A DNA stretch of 64,000 nucleotides from CAIKZZ01 sp035524495 (lineage in GTDB: Bacteria > Pseudomonadota > Gammaproteobacteria > Steroidobacterales > Steroidobacteraceae). The DNA is taken from positions 1 to 64,000 of the forward strand of contig DATKOR010000051.1 in assembly GCA_035524495.1 (NCBI GenBank), read 5' to 3'. The notes beneath the pieces are model-generated. The model worked only from the letters and a program-made list of their open reading frames with translations, searched no databases and was not told the DNA's origin. This document shows positions 45,278-53,559 of this stretch, piece by piece; positions within the stretch are counted from its first letter, which is position 1; each line of letters starts with the position of its first letter. The position numbers were made by a program, and so were the translations under genes.

Positions 45278-46369
45278 ATGGAAACGTTCTATGAAGTGCT
45301 GCGCCGCCAGGGCGTCACGCGCCGCAGTTTCCTCAAGTTCTGCAGCCTGACAGCGACCTCGCTCGGGCTCGGATCGTACTTCGCACCGAGGATCGCGCAC
45401 GCGCTCGAGACCAAGCCGCGCACGCCGGTCCTGTGGATGCACGGGCTCGAGTGCACGTGCTGCACCGAGTCGTTCATCCGTTCGGGGCATCCGCTCGCCA
45501 AGGACGTCGTGCTGTCGATGCTGTCGCTCGACTACGACGACACGATCATGGCCTCGGGCGGCGTCCAGGCGCAGGCGATCCTCGACGAGATCTCGACGAA
45601 GTACAAAGGCAACTACATCCTCGCCGTCGAGGGCAACCCGCCGCTCAACGAGGATGGCATGTACTGCATCGTCGGCGGCAAGCCCTTCGTCGAGGAACTG
45701 AAGCGGATGGCCAAGGACGCCAAGGCCGTGATCGCCTGGGGTTCGTGCGCCTCGTGGGGCTGCGTGCAGGCCGCGAAGCCGAATCCCACGCACGCGGTTC
45801 CGATCAACAAGGTCATCACCGACAAGCCGATCATCAAGGTGCCCGGCTGCCCGCCGATCGCCGAGGTGATGACGGGCGTCGTGTCCTACATCCTGACCTT
45901 CGACCGGCTGCCCGAGCTCGACCGCCAGGGGCGGCCGAAGATGTTCTACGGCCAGCGCATCCACGACAAGTGCTACCGCCGGCCGCACTTCGACGCCGGT
46001 CAGTTCGTCGAGAACTGGGACGACGAGGGGGCGCGCAAGGGCTACTGCCTCTACAAGGTCGGCTGCAAGGGCCCGACGACCTACAACGCGTGCTCGACGA
46101 CGCGCTGGAACGAGGGCGTGTCGTTCCCGATCGGCTCCGGCCACGGCTGCATCGGCTGCTCCGAGGACGGTTTCTGGGACAAGGGCTCGTTCTACGACCG
46201 GGTGACGAACATCAAGCAGTTCGGCATCGAGCGCAACGCCGACCGGATCGGCGGCACGGTCGCCGCTATCACCGGCGCCGCGGTTGCGGTGCACGCGGGC
46301 GTCACGGCGCTCAAGCGCGCCAAGGTCGACCACGGCAAGGGCATCAGCAAAGACGGCTCCGAGCGTTAA
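45278..46369 (+). CDS. hupS: [NiFe] uptake hydrogenase small subunit, oxygen-tolerant type
   Basis: 363 residues (also HyaA/HoxK). Tat motif RRSFLKFC at residues 15-22, with cleavage expected after residue 42 (HA/LE). Mature numbering puts cysteines at 17, 19 and 20 (GLECTCC) and at 115 and 120 (GSCASWGC). The extra Cys19 and Cys120 are the hallmark of the six-cysteine 4Fe-3S proximal cluster of O2-tolerant group 1d-type enzymes. Later CPP, HDKCY and GHGCIGCSE segments bind the other clusters. The C-terminus ends with a hydrophobic anchor-like stretch (TVAAITGAAVAVHAGVTAL). It passes electrons from the large subunit to cytochrome b. Confidence 0.97.
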   Translation: METFYEVLRRQGVTRRSFLKFCSLTATSLGLGSYFAPRIAHALETKPRTPVLWMHGLECTCCTESFIRSGHPLAKDVVLSMLSLDYDDTIMASGGVQAQAILDEISTKYKGNYILAVEGNPPLNEDGMYCIVGGKPFVEELKRMAKDAKAVIAWGSCASWGCVQAAKPNPTHAVPINKVITDKPIIKVPGCPPIAEVMTGVVSYILTFDRLPELDRQGRPKMFYGQRIHDKCYRRPHFDAGQFVENWDDEGARKGYCLYKVGCKGPTTYNACSTTRWNEGVSFPIGSGHGCIGCSEDGFWDKGSFYDRVTNIKQFGIERNADRIGGTVAAITGAAVAVHAGVTALKRAKVDHGKGISKDGSER

Positions 46370-46381
46370 GGGGGCACGACC

Positions 46382-48172
46382 ATGACTGCGTTCGAAACCC
46401 AGGGATTCAAGCTAGACGACTCCGGCAAGCGCGTGGTCGTTGATCCCGTGACCCGCATCGAGGGCCACCTGCGCGTCGAGGTCAACCTCGACAAGGACAA
46501 CGTGATCCGCAACGCCGTGTCGACCGGCACGATGTGGCGCGGCCTCGAGGTGATCCTCAAGGGCCGCGACCCGCGCGACGCGTGGGCCTTCACCGAGCGG
46601 ATCTGCGGCGTCTGCACCGGCATGCACGCGCTCACGTCGGTGCGCGCGGTCGAGAATGCGCTCGGGATCGAGATCCCCGAGAACGCCAACACGATCCGCA
46701 ACATCATGGAGCTGGCGCAGTACACGCAGGACCACCTGGTGCACTTCTACCACCTGCACGCGCTCGACTGGGTCGACGTCGTCTCGGCGCTGAAGGCCGA
46801 CCCGAAGGCGACCGCGGAGCTCGCGCAGTCGATCTCGCCGTGGCCGATGGCCTCGGTCGGGTACTACCGCGACCTGCAGGCGCGCATCAAGAAGTTCGTC
46901 GAGTCCGGGCAGCTGGGGCCGTTCATGAACGGCTACTGGGGCAACCCGGCCTACAAGCTGCCGCCGGAAGCGAACCTGATGGCGGTCGGCCACTACCTGC
47001 AGGCGCTCGACTTCCAGCGCGAGATCGTCAAGATCCACACGATCTTCGGCGGCAAGAACCCGCACCCGAACTGGCTGGTCGGCGGCGTGCCGTCGCCGAT
47101 CAACGTCGATGACACCGGCGCGGTCGGCGCGATCAACATGGAGCGCCTGAACTACGTCGGCTCGATCATCGACCAGGCGGTCGACTTCATCGACCAGGTC
47201 TACATCCCGGACCTGCTGGCGATCGCGAGCTTCTACAAGGGCTGGCTGTACGGCGGCGGGCTGTCGAGCCAGTGCGTGCTGTCCTACGGCGACGTGCCCG
47301 AGCACGCCAACGACTACAGCGCGAAGAGCCTGCTGCTGCCGCGCGGCGCGATCGTCGGCGGCGACCTCAGCAAGATCAACGAGGTCGACATCAAGGACCC
47401 GGAGCAGATCCAGGAGAGCGTCGATCACTCCTGGTATACCTATCCGGAGGGCAAGAAGGCGCTGCATCCCTTCGACGGCATCACGAACCCGCACTTCGAG
47501 CTCGGCGCGAAGTTCAAGGGCACGAAGACCAACATCGAGGCCGTGGACGAGTCGGCGAAGTACTCGTGGGTCAAGGCGCCGCGCTGGCGCGGGCACGCGA
47601 TGGAAGTCGGGCCGCTGGCCCGCTACCTGATCGGCTACGCGCAGGGCAACCCCGAGTTCAAGGAGCCGGTCGAGAAGGTGCTGAAGACGCTCGACGTGCC
47701 GGTCACGGCGCTGTTCTCGACGCTCGGCCGCACCGCGGCACGCGGCCTCGAGTGCAGCTGGGCGGTGCACAAGCTCAAGCACTTCCACGAGAAGCTGATC
47801 GCCAACATCAAGGCCGGCGACACGGCGACCGCGAACGTCACGAAGTGGGAGCCGGCGACGTGGCCCAAGGAGGCCAAGGGCGCCGGCTTCGCCGAGGCGC
47901 CGCGCGGCGCGCTCGCGCACTGGATCGTGATCAAGGACGGCAAGATCGACAACTATCAGGCGATCGTGCCGACCACGTGGAACGGCAGTCCGCGCGACGC
48001 GAGCGGCCAGATCGGTGCGTTCGAGGCGGCGCTGATGAACACGCCGCTCGCGAAGGCCGATCAGCCGCTCGAGATCCTGAGGACGCTGCACTCGTTCGAC
48101 CCGTGCCTGGCGTGCGCGACGCACGTGATGGCGCCGGACGGTGCGGAGTTGACCAAGGTCACGGTGCGCTGA
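46382..48172 (+). CDS. hupL: [NiFe] uptake hydrogenase large subunit
   Basis: 596 residues (HyaB/HoxG). The nickel-iron site is provided by RICGVCTG (Cys75, Cys78) and DPCLACATH (Cys575, Cys578). The maturation protease should cut after His581, removing the 15-residue tail beginning VMAPDG. N-terminal DPVTRIEGHLRVEV is typical of group 1 enzymes. It binds and oxidises H2. Lies 12 bases after hupS; both are exported together via the HupS Tat signal. Confidence 0.97.
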   Translation: MTAFETQGFKLDDSGKRVVVDPVTRIEGHLRVEVNLDKDNVIRNAVSTGTMWRGLEVILKGRDPRDAWAFTERICGVCTGMHALTSVRAVENALGIEIPENANTIRNIMELAQYTQDHLVHFYHLHALDWVDVVSALKADPKATAELAQSISPWPMASVGYYRDLQARIKKFVESGQLGPFMNGYWGNPAYKLPPEANLMAVGHYLQALDFQREIVKIHTIFGGKNPHPNWLVGGVPSPINVDDTGAVGAINMERLNYVGSIIDQAVDFIDQVYIPDLLAIASFYKGWLYGGGLSSQCVLSYGDVPEHANDYSAKSLLLPRGAIVGGDLSKINEVDIKDPEQIQESVDHSWYTYPEGKKALHPFDGITNPHFELGAKFKGTKTNIEAVDESAKYSWVKAPRWRGHAMEVGPLARYLIGYAQGNPEFKEPVEKVLKTLDVPVTALFSTLGRTAARGLECSWAVHKLKHFHEKLIANIKAGDTATANVTKWEPATWPKEAKGAGFAEAPRGALAHWIVIKDGKIDNYQAIVPTTWNGSPRDASGQIGAFEAALMNTPLAKADQPLEILRTLHSFDPCLACATHVMAPDGAELTKVTVR

Positions 48173-48203
48173 GGCGGCGGCCGGCCGACGCGGGGTAACG
48201 CCT

Positions 48204-48902
48204 ATGATGCTGCAAAACTCACTCGCCGCAGATCCCAACCGGGACCTGAAGTCGATCTACGTCTGGGAAGCGCCGGTGCGCATCTGGCACTGGATGATGA
48301 CGCTCGCGATGATCGTGCTGGTGGCGACCGGCCTGCTGATCGCGTACCCGCCACCCGGCCTTGAGGGCGAAGCCTCCGAACACTTCCTGTTCGGCTACAT
48401 CCGCTTCGCGCACTTCACGGCCGGTTACGTGCTCGCGGTGTTCTGGCTGCTCAGGGTCTACTGGGCGATCGTCGGCAACAAGTACGCGCGCCAGCTGTTC
48501 CTCGTGCCGCTGCACAGCAAGGCGTGGTGGCAGGAGTTCGCCAACGACCTGCGCACCTACGCGTTCCTGCCGGCGAAGCCCCTGCGCTTTGCCGGCCACA
48601 ATCCGATGGCGCAGTTCGCGATGTTCTTCATGCTGACGCTCGGCTCGCTGTTCATGCTGCTCACCGGCTTCGCGCTCTACTCCGAGGGTCTCGGCATCGA
48701 CAGCTGGGCGGGCCACCTGTTCGGCTGGGTGCTGCCGCTGCTCGGCGGCAGTCAGGCGGTGCACACCTGGCACCACCTGTGCATGTGGCTGCTGGTGATG
48801 TTCACGACCGTGCACCTCTACATGGTGTTCCGTCAGGACATCACGACCAAGGAGAGCATCCTGAGCACGATGATCAGCGGCTACCGGACGTTCAAGGACT
48901 GA
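48204..48902 (+). CDS. hupC: Hydrogenase cytochrome b subunit
   Basis: 232 residues (HyaC/HoxZ). Four membrane segments. Heme-ligating histidines are expected in RIWHWMM (His29), RFAHFTAGY and the pair in HTWHHLCMW plus TTVHLYMVF. It anchors the hydrogenase in the inner membrane and passes electrons to quinone. GGGTAACG precedes the start; the next gene starts 3 bases after its stop. Confidence 0.95.
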   Translation: MMLQNSLAADPNRDLKSIYVWEAPVRIWHWMMTLAMIVLVATGLLIAYPPPGLEGEASEHFLFGYIRFAHFTAGYVLAVFWLLRVYWAIVGNKYARQLFLVPLHSKAWWQEFANDLRTYAFLPAKPLRFAGHNPMAQFAMFFMLTLGSLFMLLTGFALYSEGLGIDSWAGHLFGWVLPLLGGSQAVHTWHHLCMWLLVMFTTVHLYMVFRQDITTKESILSTMISGYRTFKD

Positions 48903-48905
48903 CCG

Positions 48906-49220
48906 ATGGCGGCGGTCGCGAAGATCATCGAGACGCGCGCGCGCCGGCCGCTCAGCGCCGGCCGGCGGCCCCAGCACCCGGGGCATTTCCTCGAGACGCG
49001 CTTCCTGAAGCCGCTGGCGCTCTCGCAGGACGCGCTCGCGCGCGCACTCGGGATCTCGCGCCGCCGGGTCAATGAGATCGTCAACGGCCGCCGCGGCCTG
49101 ACCGCCGACACCGCGCTTCGGCTCGCGCGCTACTTCAACACGGGTCCCGAGCTCTGGCTGCACCTGCAGGCCGCGTGGGACCTGCACCGCGCCCGCCTCG
49201 AATACCAGCGCCGGACCTGA
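48906..49220 (+). CDS. HigA/VapI-like helix-turn-helix protein inside hydrogenase operon
   Basis: 104 residues. A Cro/CI-type HTH at about residues 39-75 (LSQDALARALGISRRRVNEIVNGRRGLTADTALRLARYF, seen in parts) is followed by NTGPELWLHLQAAWDL, the exact pattern of HigA-family antitoxins. No higB-like toxin gene is beside it: upstream is hupC (3 bases away), downstream hupD. It may be a co-opted DNA-binding regulator of the operon, or an orphan antitoxin acting on a toxin elsewhere. The N-terminus is extended with arginines (RARRPLSAGRRP). Confidence 0.9.
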   Translation: MAAVAKIIETRARRPLSAGRRPQHPGHFLETRFLKPLALSQDALARALGISRRRVNEIVNGRRGLTADTALRLARYFNTGPELWLHLQAAWDLHRARLEYQRRT

Positions 49221-49283
49221 GCCGCGGCACGCCGCATTCGTCCCTCGGGAAGGCCACCCGGCCTTGCGGGTCACCCGTATTCA

Positions 49284-49329
49284 GCCCCGTTACGCCACCC
49301 GTTACATTGATCGGGTCGCACAACGGGGC
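49284..49329 (+). promoter_or_regulatory. Nested RNA hairpin overlapping the hupD ribosome-binding region
   Basis: In the 114-base gap before hupD, GCCCCGTT (49284-49291) can pair with AACGGGGC (49322-49329), a perfect 8-base stem. Inside it ACCCG (49297-49301) can pair with CGGGT (49312-49316) around a 10-base loop. The distal arm contains the GGGG that could act as Shine-Dalgarno, 6 bases before the GTG start. A folded form could reduce hupD translation or stabilise the upstream mRNA. CCGTTAC is also directly repeated 12 bases apart here. Confidence 0.5.
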
Positions 49330-49334
49330 CTATC

Positions 49335-49934
49335 GTGAGCGCAACGCTCGTTCTGGGGATTGGCAACGTGCTCTGGGCCGACGAGGGCTTCGGGGTGCGC
49401 TGCGTCGAGGCCTTTAACGCGGCCTACGAGCTTCCCGAGGGCGCGAGCTGCGTGGACGGCGGCACGCAGGGCCTGTATCTGCTGCCGCTCGTCGAGGATG
49501 CGCGGCGGCTCCTGATCTTCGACGCGATCGACTTCGGACTCGCGCCCGGCACGCTGCGCGTGCTCGAGGGCGAGTCGGTGCCGTGCTACCTCGGCGCCCG
49601 CAAGACGAGCCTGCACCAGACCGGGTTCCAGGAAGTGCTCGCCTGTGCGGCGCTCGCGGGCCGGCTGCCGGATCCGCTGGTGCTGATCGGCGTCCAGACC
49701 GTCGAGATCGACGATTACGGCGGCAGCCTGCGCGCGGCAGTCAGGCAGCAGGTGCCGCGTGCGATCGCGCTCGCGGTCGAGCGCCTGACGGCCTGGGGCG
49801 TCGCGCCACGCGCGCGCGCGACGCCGCTGCAGTCGGCCTCGCCGCTCAGCCTCGCACGCTACGAGGCCGAGCGCCCGTCCGAGGACCTCGCCTGCCGCAG
49901 CGGCGATGCGCGCTTCCTGCCGCGAGGAGGCTGA
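49335..49934 (+). CDS. hupD: Hydrogenase maturation protease
   Basis: 199 residues (HyaD/HoxM). The nickel-binding and protease residues lie in GIGNVLWADEGFGVRC (Glu16), the DAIDFG aspartate near residue 66 and SLHQTGF (His near 93). It removes the C-terminal tail of the large subunit after metal insertion. The C-terminal 40 residues extend beyond the core. Start GTG at 49335 lies within a region of RNA structure. Confidence 0.94.
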   Translation: MSATLVLGIGNVLWADEGFGVRCVEAFNAAYELPEGASCVDGGTQGLYLLPLVEDARRLLIFDAIDFGLAPGTLRVLEGESVPCYLGARKTSLHQTGFQEVLACAALAGRLPDPLVLIGVQTVEIDDYGGSLRAAVRQQVPRAIALAVERLTAWGVAPRARATPLQSASPLSLARYEAERPSEDLACRSGDARFLPRGG

Positions 49935-49938
49935 GACG

Positions 49939-50244
49939 ATGTGCCTCGGCATTCCGATGCAGGTGCTGTCCATCGAAGGCAACGCCGCGACCTGCCGCGG
50001 TCGCAATGGCCTCGAGACCATCGACGTCGTGCTGGTCGCACCGGTCGTCCCGGGCGAGTGGCTGTTGACCTGGCTCGGTGCCGCGCGTGCGCGGCTCGGG
50101 GCCGACGAGGCGGGCCGGATCGACCGCGCGCTCGATGCGCTCGCCGCGATCGAGCGCGGCGAGCCCGTCGACGTCAACGACTACTTCGCCGATCTCGTCG
50201 CGCGCGGGCCCGAGCTGCCCGATCACCTGAGGAGCGGATCATGA
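49939..50244 (+). CDS. hupF: HypC-family hydrogenase chaperone HupF/HoxL
   Basis: 101 residues. It begins MCLGIPMQV, the HypC family N-terminus with Cys2 that carries the Fe(CN)2CO group, but is longer than HypC and ends in an acidic region. HupF/HoxL is the paralogue thought to protect or deliver the iron group to HupL under oxygen. The window also has hypC at 56672. It starts 4 bases after hupD. Confidence 0.9.
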   Translation: MCLGIPMQVLSIEGNAATCRGRNGLETIDVVLVAPVVPGEWLLTWLGAARARLGADEAGRIDRALDALAAIERGEPVDVNDYFADLVARGPELPDHLRSGS

Positions 50245-50693
50245 ACTACCACGCCGAGCGCGCCGCGGCCTTCGAGGGCCTGATCGCGCGCCTCGCGGCC
50301 GAGGGGCGCTTCAAGCGCCTCGCCGCGACGGAGCTCGCCGCCTACGTCGCGCAGACGCCGTCGGTGGCGCTCCTCTACACCGGGGATCCGACGCTGATCC
50401 CCGAGAGCTGGGACGCGTGCGTCGTGCTGCCGGAGCTGCTGTCGCTGTTCCCGGACGTCGCGGGCGCGGTGCTCGATCCGCGCGAGAGCGCGTACGCCGC
50501 ACGCACCTACGGCATCGGCAAGCTGCCGGCGCTCGTGCTGCTCAGAAACGGCGAATACCTCGGCGTTGTCGAAGGCATGCACGACTGGCAGCCCTACGTC
50601 GTCGAACTGCGGCGCCTGCTCGCCGCGCAGCCGCAGCCGGTGCCGATCGCCGGCGTCTACTCGGCCGCCCCGGCCATTGCGAGGCCCGCATGA
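50241..50693 (+). CDS. hupG: Hydrogenase accessory protein HupG/HoxO (HyaE family)
   Basis: 150 residues, thioredoxin-like fold (VALLYTGDPTLIPESWDACVVLPELLSLFPDV, YGIGKLPALVLLRNGEYLGVVEGMHDW, seen in parts) lacking the CxxC active site. HyaE/HoxO proteins are chaperones for the small subunit and protect it before Tat export. Start overlaps the hupF stop as ATGA. Confidence 0.88.
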   Translation: MNYHAERAAAFEGLIARLAAEGRFKRLAATELAAYVAQTPSVALLYTGDPTLIPESWDACVVLPELLSLFPDVAGAVLDPRESAYAARTYGIGKLPALVLLRNGEYLGVVEGMHDWQPYVVELRRLLAAQPQPVPIAGVYSAAPAIARPA

Positions 50694-51532
50694 AACCGTT
50701 CCCGGTCCCGGTCGTCAGCCTCGGTCCCGGCTCGCAGCCGGTCGACGAGGATCTCGATTTCGTTGCACTGCCGACGATGCTGTCGGCGTTCCGGACGCCA
50801 ATGCGACCCATCGACGTCAGCGCCGAGGCGCTCGCCGAGGCGCGTGCGTTTCTGGCCGAGCTGCACGCCGCCGCCCGGGCCCACGCCTTCGGCGGAGACA
50901 CGCAGCTGACGCGCGACGTGATGCGGCTGAGTCAGCCGGCGCTCGCGCTTCTCAACGAGGCCTTCGGCGAGGGCGAGGTCGCCGCGATCATCGAGGAGCC
51001 CGCCGTGCGGCTGCAGGAGACCGGCTTCCCCGGCTTCTGGCGCGTGCGCAGCTTCGACGCTGCGGGTGCGCTGGCCGCCGACGTCGTCGAGGTCGCCCCG
51101 GTGCCCGCGGTGGTGTCGGAGGCGGCGCTGCTGGGGTCGCGCTGCCGGCTGGTGAAGAAGACCGCGGGCGCGGACGTCGCGAACGGCCCCTCGCTGCTGA
51201 CCGAGCTCGTTGCGGCGAGCGGGCGCGCAGCGGACGCACCGACGCACGTCGTGAACCTGACGCTGCTGCCGGTCACGCCCGAGGACATCCAGTGGCTCGT
51301 CGATGCGCTCGAGGTGGGTCCGGTGACGCTGCTGTCGCGTGGCTACGGCAACTGCCGCATCACGAGCACCCGGCTGCGCCACACGTGGTGGGTGCAGTAC
51401 TTCAACAACATGAACAACCTGATCCTGAACACCATCGAGGTGGCGCCGGTGCCCGAGGTGGCGCTCGCGGCGCCGGAGGACTTCAGCGAGTCGCTCGAGC
51501 GTCTCGGCGAGTGGCTGCAGACGCTGGAGTGA
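50690..51532 (+). CDS. hupH: Hydrogenase accessory protein HupH/HoxQ (HyaF family)
   Basis: 280 residues. The conserved C-terminal segment LLSRGYGNCRITSTRLRHTWWVQYFNNMNNLILNTIEV (positions about 215-252) is the hallmark of HupH/HyaF. It assists maturation of the small subunit's iron-sulfur clusters with HupG. Overlaps hupG by 4 bases. Confidence 0.92.
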   Translation: MKPFPVPVVSLGPGSQPVDEDLDFVALPTMLSAFRTPMRPIDVSAEALAEARAFLAELHAAARAHAFGGDTQLTRDVMRLSQPALALLNEAFGEGEVAAIIEEPAVRLQETGFPGFWRVRSFDAAGALAADVVEVAPVPAVVSEAALLGSRCRLVKKTAGADVANGPSLLTELVAASGRAADAPTHVVNLTLLPVTPEDIQWLVDALEVGPVTLLSRGYGNCRITSTRLRHTWWVQYFNNMNNLILNTIEVAPVPEVALAAPEDFSESLERLGEWLQTLE

Positions 51533-51536
51533 TCCC

Positions 51537-51740
51537 ATGGCGCCGGGACGCGATCCATCCGACGAGCCGACCGCGATCGTGCGCTTCGAGTGCGGCGTGT
51601 GCTGGACGGTCTACGACCCGGCGCTCGGCGATCCGTATGCGCAGGTGCCGGCCGGCACGCCGTTCGCGGCGCTGCCGGAGCACTGGCGCTGCCCGCATTG
51701 CGACGCGCCCAAGACGCGCTTCATGGCGATCGGCGAATGA
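51537..51740 (+). CDS. hupI: Hydrogenase-associated rubredoxin HupI/HoxR
   Basis: 67 residues with the rubredoxin iron site formed by two CxxC pairs: ECGVCWTVYDP near 18-28 and CPHCDAPKTRF near 52-62. HoxR/HupI is needed for assembly of the unusual proximal cluster at normal oxygen levels. Begins 4 bases after hupH. Confidence 0.95.
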   Translation: MAPGRDPSDEPTAIVRFECGVCWTVYDPALGDPYAQVPAGTPFAALPEHWRCPHCDAPKTRFMAIGE

Positions 51741-52189
51741 ATGCCGTCATCGCCGCCGCACGCCCGCCCGATGAGCTCGCACTCGAGCGCGCCTTCGAGC
51801 GCATACGCACCGAGCGCATGGTGGGGCTGCCGTTCCTGAACGAGCAGCTGCGCGTCGAGGCGCTCGGCTTTCGCGACTGGCAGGGCGTGCGCGTCGGGGC
51901 GCTCGTGACGCCCTGGGCGATCAACCTCGTGATCCTGCCCGCGCCGGGCACGACGCTGCCGCCGGCCCGGACGGGTGCCGCGCGGCACTGGCAGTTCCCG
52001 TCGGGCGCGTACCCCTTCGACGCCCACACGGAGCCCTCGCTCGGCGCCTACCAGCAGTGCTCGCTGATCTCGCCGCCGGAGGAATTCGAGTCGCACGCGG
52101 CGGCGGTGGCCGCCGCGCGCGCCGCGCTCGAGGCGCTGTTTGCGCCGCCGCCGGGCCTGTCGCGCCGCGGCCTGCTGCTTGGGAGCTGA
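51737..52189 (+). CDS. hupJ: Hydrogenase accessory protein HupJ/HoxT (HybE family)
   Basis: 150 residues. HybE-family motifs are visible: MVGLPFLNEQLRVEALGFRDW, ALVTPWAINLVILPAPG, FPSGAYPFDAHTEPSLGAYQQCSLISP (read in parts). HybE-like proteins bind the Tat signal or the small subunit during assembly. ATGA overlap with hupI. Confidence 0.92.
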   Translation: MNAVIAAARPPDELALERAFERIRTERMVGLPFLNEQLRVEALGFRDWQGVRVGALVTPWAINLVILPAPGTTLPPARTGAARHWQFPSGAYPFDAHTEPSLGAYQQCSLISPPEEFESHAAAVAAARAALEALFAPPPGLSRRGLLLGS

Positions 52190-52190
52190 G

Positions 52191-53198
52191 ATGGTGGCGC
52201 TCGACATCCGGGTCGGCTGGCGCGACGGGGCGATCCGCGCCGTCGACATCGAGGCGACGACGCCCCGGCCGAGCCGCCTGCTGACGGGGCTCGAGCCGGC
52301 GACGGTCCTCGGACTGCTCGGCCGGCTCTATGCGGTGTGCGGCCACGCCCAGCGCGCCTGCGCGGAGCTCGCGCTCGCCGCCGCCGGCGGCACGCGTCCG
52401 GACGCGTCGAGGCGCGCGGCGCTCGCGCGCGCCGTCGCCGCCGAGGCGGTGCAGGAACACCTGTGGCGCCTGCTGCTCGACTGGCCGCGCGCGCTCGGGC
52501 TCGCGCCGCAGTCGGCCGAGTTCAAGCGCTGGTATGGCCGCATCGGCGCCGACGCCGTCTGCTGGCCGAGCGAGCTCAAGGCCACGCTCGAACGCGACTG
52601 GCTCGGCCGCCCGGCAGACCGCCTCGGCGAGTTCGCGGACCTCGATGGCTTCGCGAGCTGGCGCGCCGGCAGCGCCGCGCCGTTTGCCACGCTGTTCGCG
52701 CGCCTCGCGGCCGAGTCGGCCGGAGACCGCGCTGCGCCCGGGACGACGCTTGCGAGCGAGTCCGAGTGCGCGCTCGCCGCCGCCGTCGAGCATCCGTGGG
52801 TCGCGGCGCTCGGCGCCGCGGGCCGCTGGCTCGAGGCACACGTCGCGGCGCGAGTGGTCGGGCTGACCGGCCTCGTCGCGACGCTCGGTGGGGCGCCGGG
52901 CGTCGCCGTTGAGATGGACGCGGTGGCGCCGGAACCGGGCCACGGGCGGGCGCTGGTCGCGACCGCGCGCGGCATGCTCGAGCACGACGTAACGCTGGCC
53001 GACGGCCGCGTCGGACGCTACGCGATCACGACGCCGACCGATTGCAACTTCGCGGCCGACGGCCCGTTCGTCGCGCGGCTGCGCGGCCGCGGCGCGGAGT
53101 CGGTGGCGGCCGCCCAGCGCGCCGCGGGCCTGTGGGCGCTCGCCTTCGACCCGTGCGTGGCCTACTCGGTCGCGGTCGTGGAGGCCGGCCATGCATGA
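52191..53198 (+). CDS. hupK: Hydrogenase scaffold protein HupK/HoxV
   Basis: 335 residues. It resembles a reduced large subunit: LYAVCGHAQRACAELA recalls the large subunit's first CxxC region, and it ends AFDPCVAYSVAVVEAGHA, recalling the DPCxxC motif with only one cysteine. HoxV/HupK is thought to act as a scaffold for Fe(CN)2CO assembly with HoxL. Starts one base after hupJ and overlaps hypA by 8 bases. Confidence 0.9.
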   Translation: MVALDIRVGWRDGAIRAVDIEATTPRPSRLLTGLEPATVLGLLGRLYAVCGHAQRACAELALAAAGGTRPDASRRAALARAVAAEAVQEHLWRLLLDWPRALGLAPQSAEFKRWYGRIGADAVCWPSELKATLERDWLGRPADRLGEFADLDGFASWRAGSAAPFATLFARLAAESAGDRAAPGTTLASESECALAAAVEHPWVAALGAAGRWLEAHVAARVVGLTGLVATLGGAPGVAVEMDAVAPEPGHGRALVATARGMLEHDVTLADGRVGRYAITTPTDCNFAADGPFVARLRGRGAESVAAAQRAAGLWALAFDPCVAYSVAVVEAGHA

Positions 53199-53559
53199 GA
53201 TGTCACTGATGGAGAGCGTGCGCGAGATCGTCGAGGACGCATCGCGCGTTCACGACGCGCGGCGCGTCGCCGTGGTGCGGGTGCGCATCGGCGCGCTCGC
53301 GGCGGTCGACCCCGACGCGCTGCGCTTTGCGTTCGACGTCGTGATGCGCGGCGGCTGCGCCGAGGGCGCGCGCTTTGAGATCGAGCTGCAGCCGGGCGCC
53401 GGCTGGTGCTGGGACTGCGCGCGCAGCGTCGTGCTGTCCGGCAATGGCACCAGCTGCCCCGACTGCGGCGGGCACCGACTCGAGGTCACCGGCGGGACCG
53501 AAATGCGCGTCCATGAGATCGAGCTGGCGAGTGACGAGGAGGCGGCATCATGTGCGTAA
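53191..53559 (+). CDS. hypA: Hydrogenase nickel chaperone HypA
   Basis: 122 residues. N-terminal MHEMSLMESV with His2 for nickel binding, and the zinc site formed by CWDC near 74-77 and CPDC near 90-93. It inserts nickel into the large subunit together with HypB. Its last 10 bases overlap hypB. Confidence 0.96.
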   Translation: MHEMSLMESVREIVEDASRVHDARRVAVVRVRIGALAAVDPDALRFAFDVVMRGGCAEGARFEIELQPGAGWCWDCARSVVLSGNGTSCPDCGGHRLEVTGGTEMRVHEIELASDEEAASCA

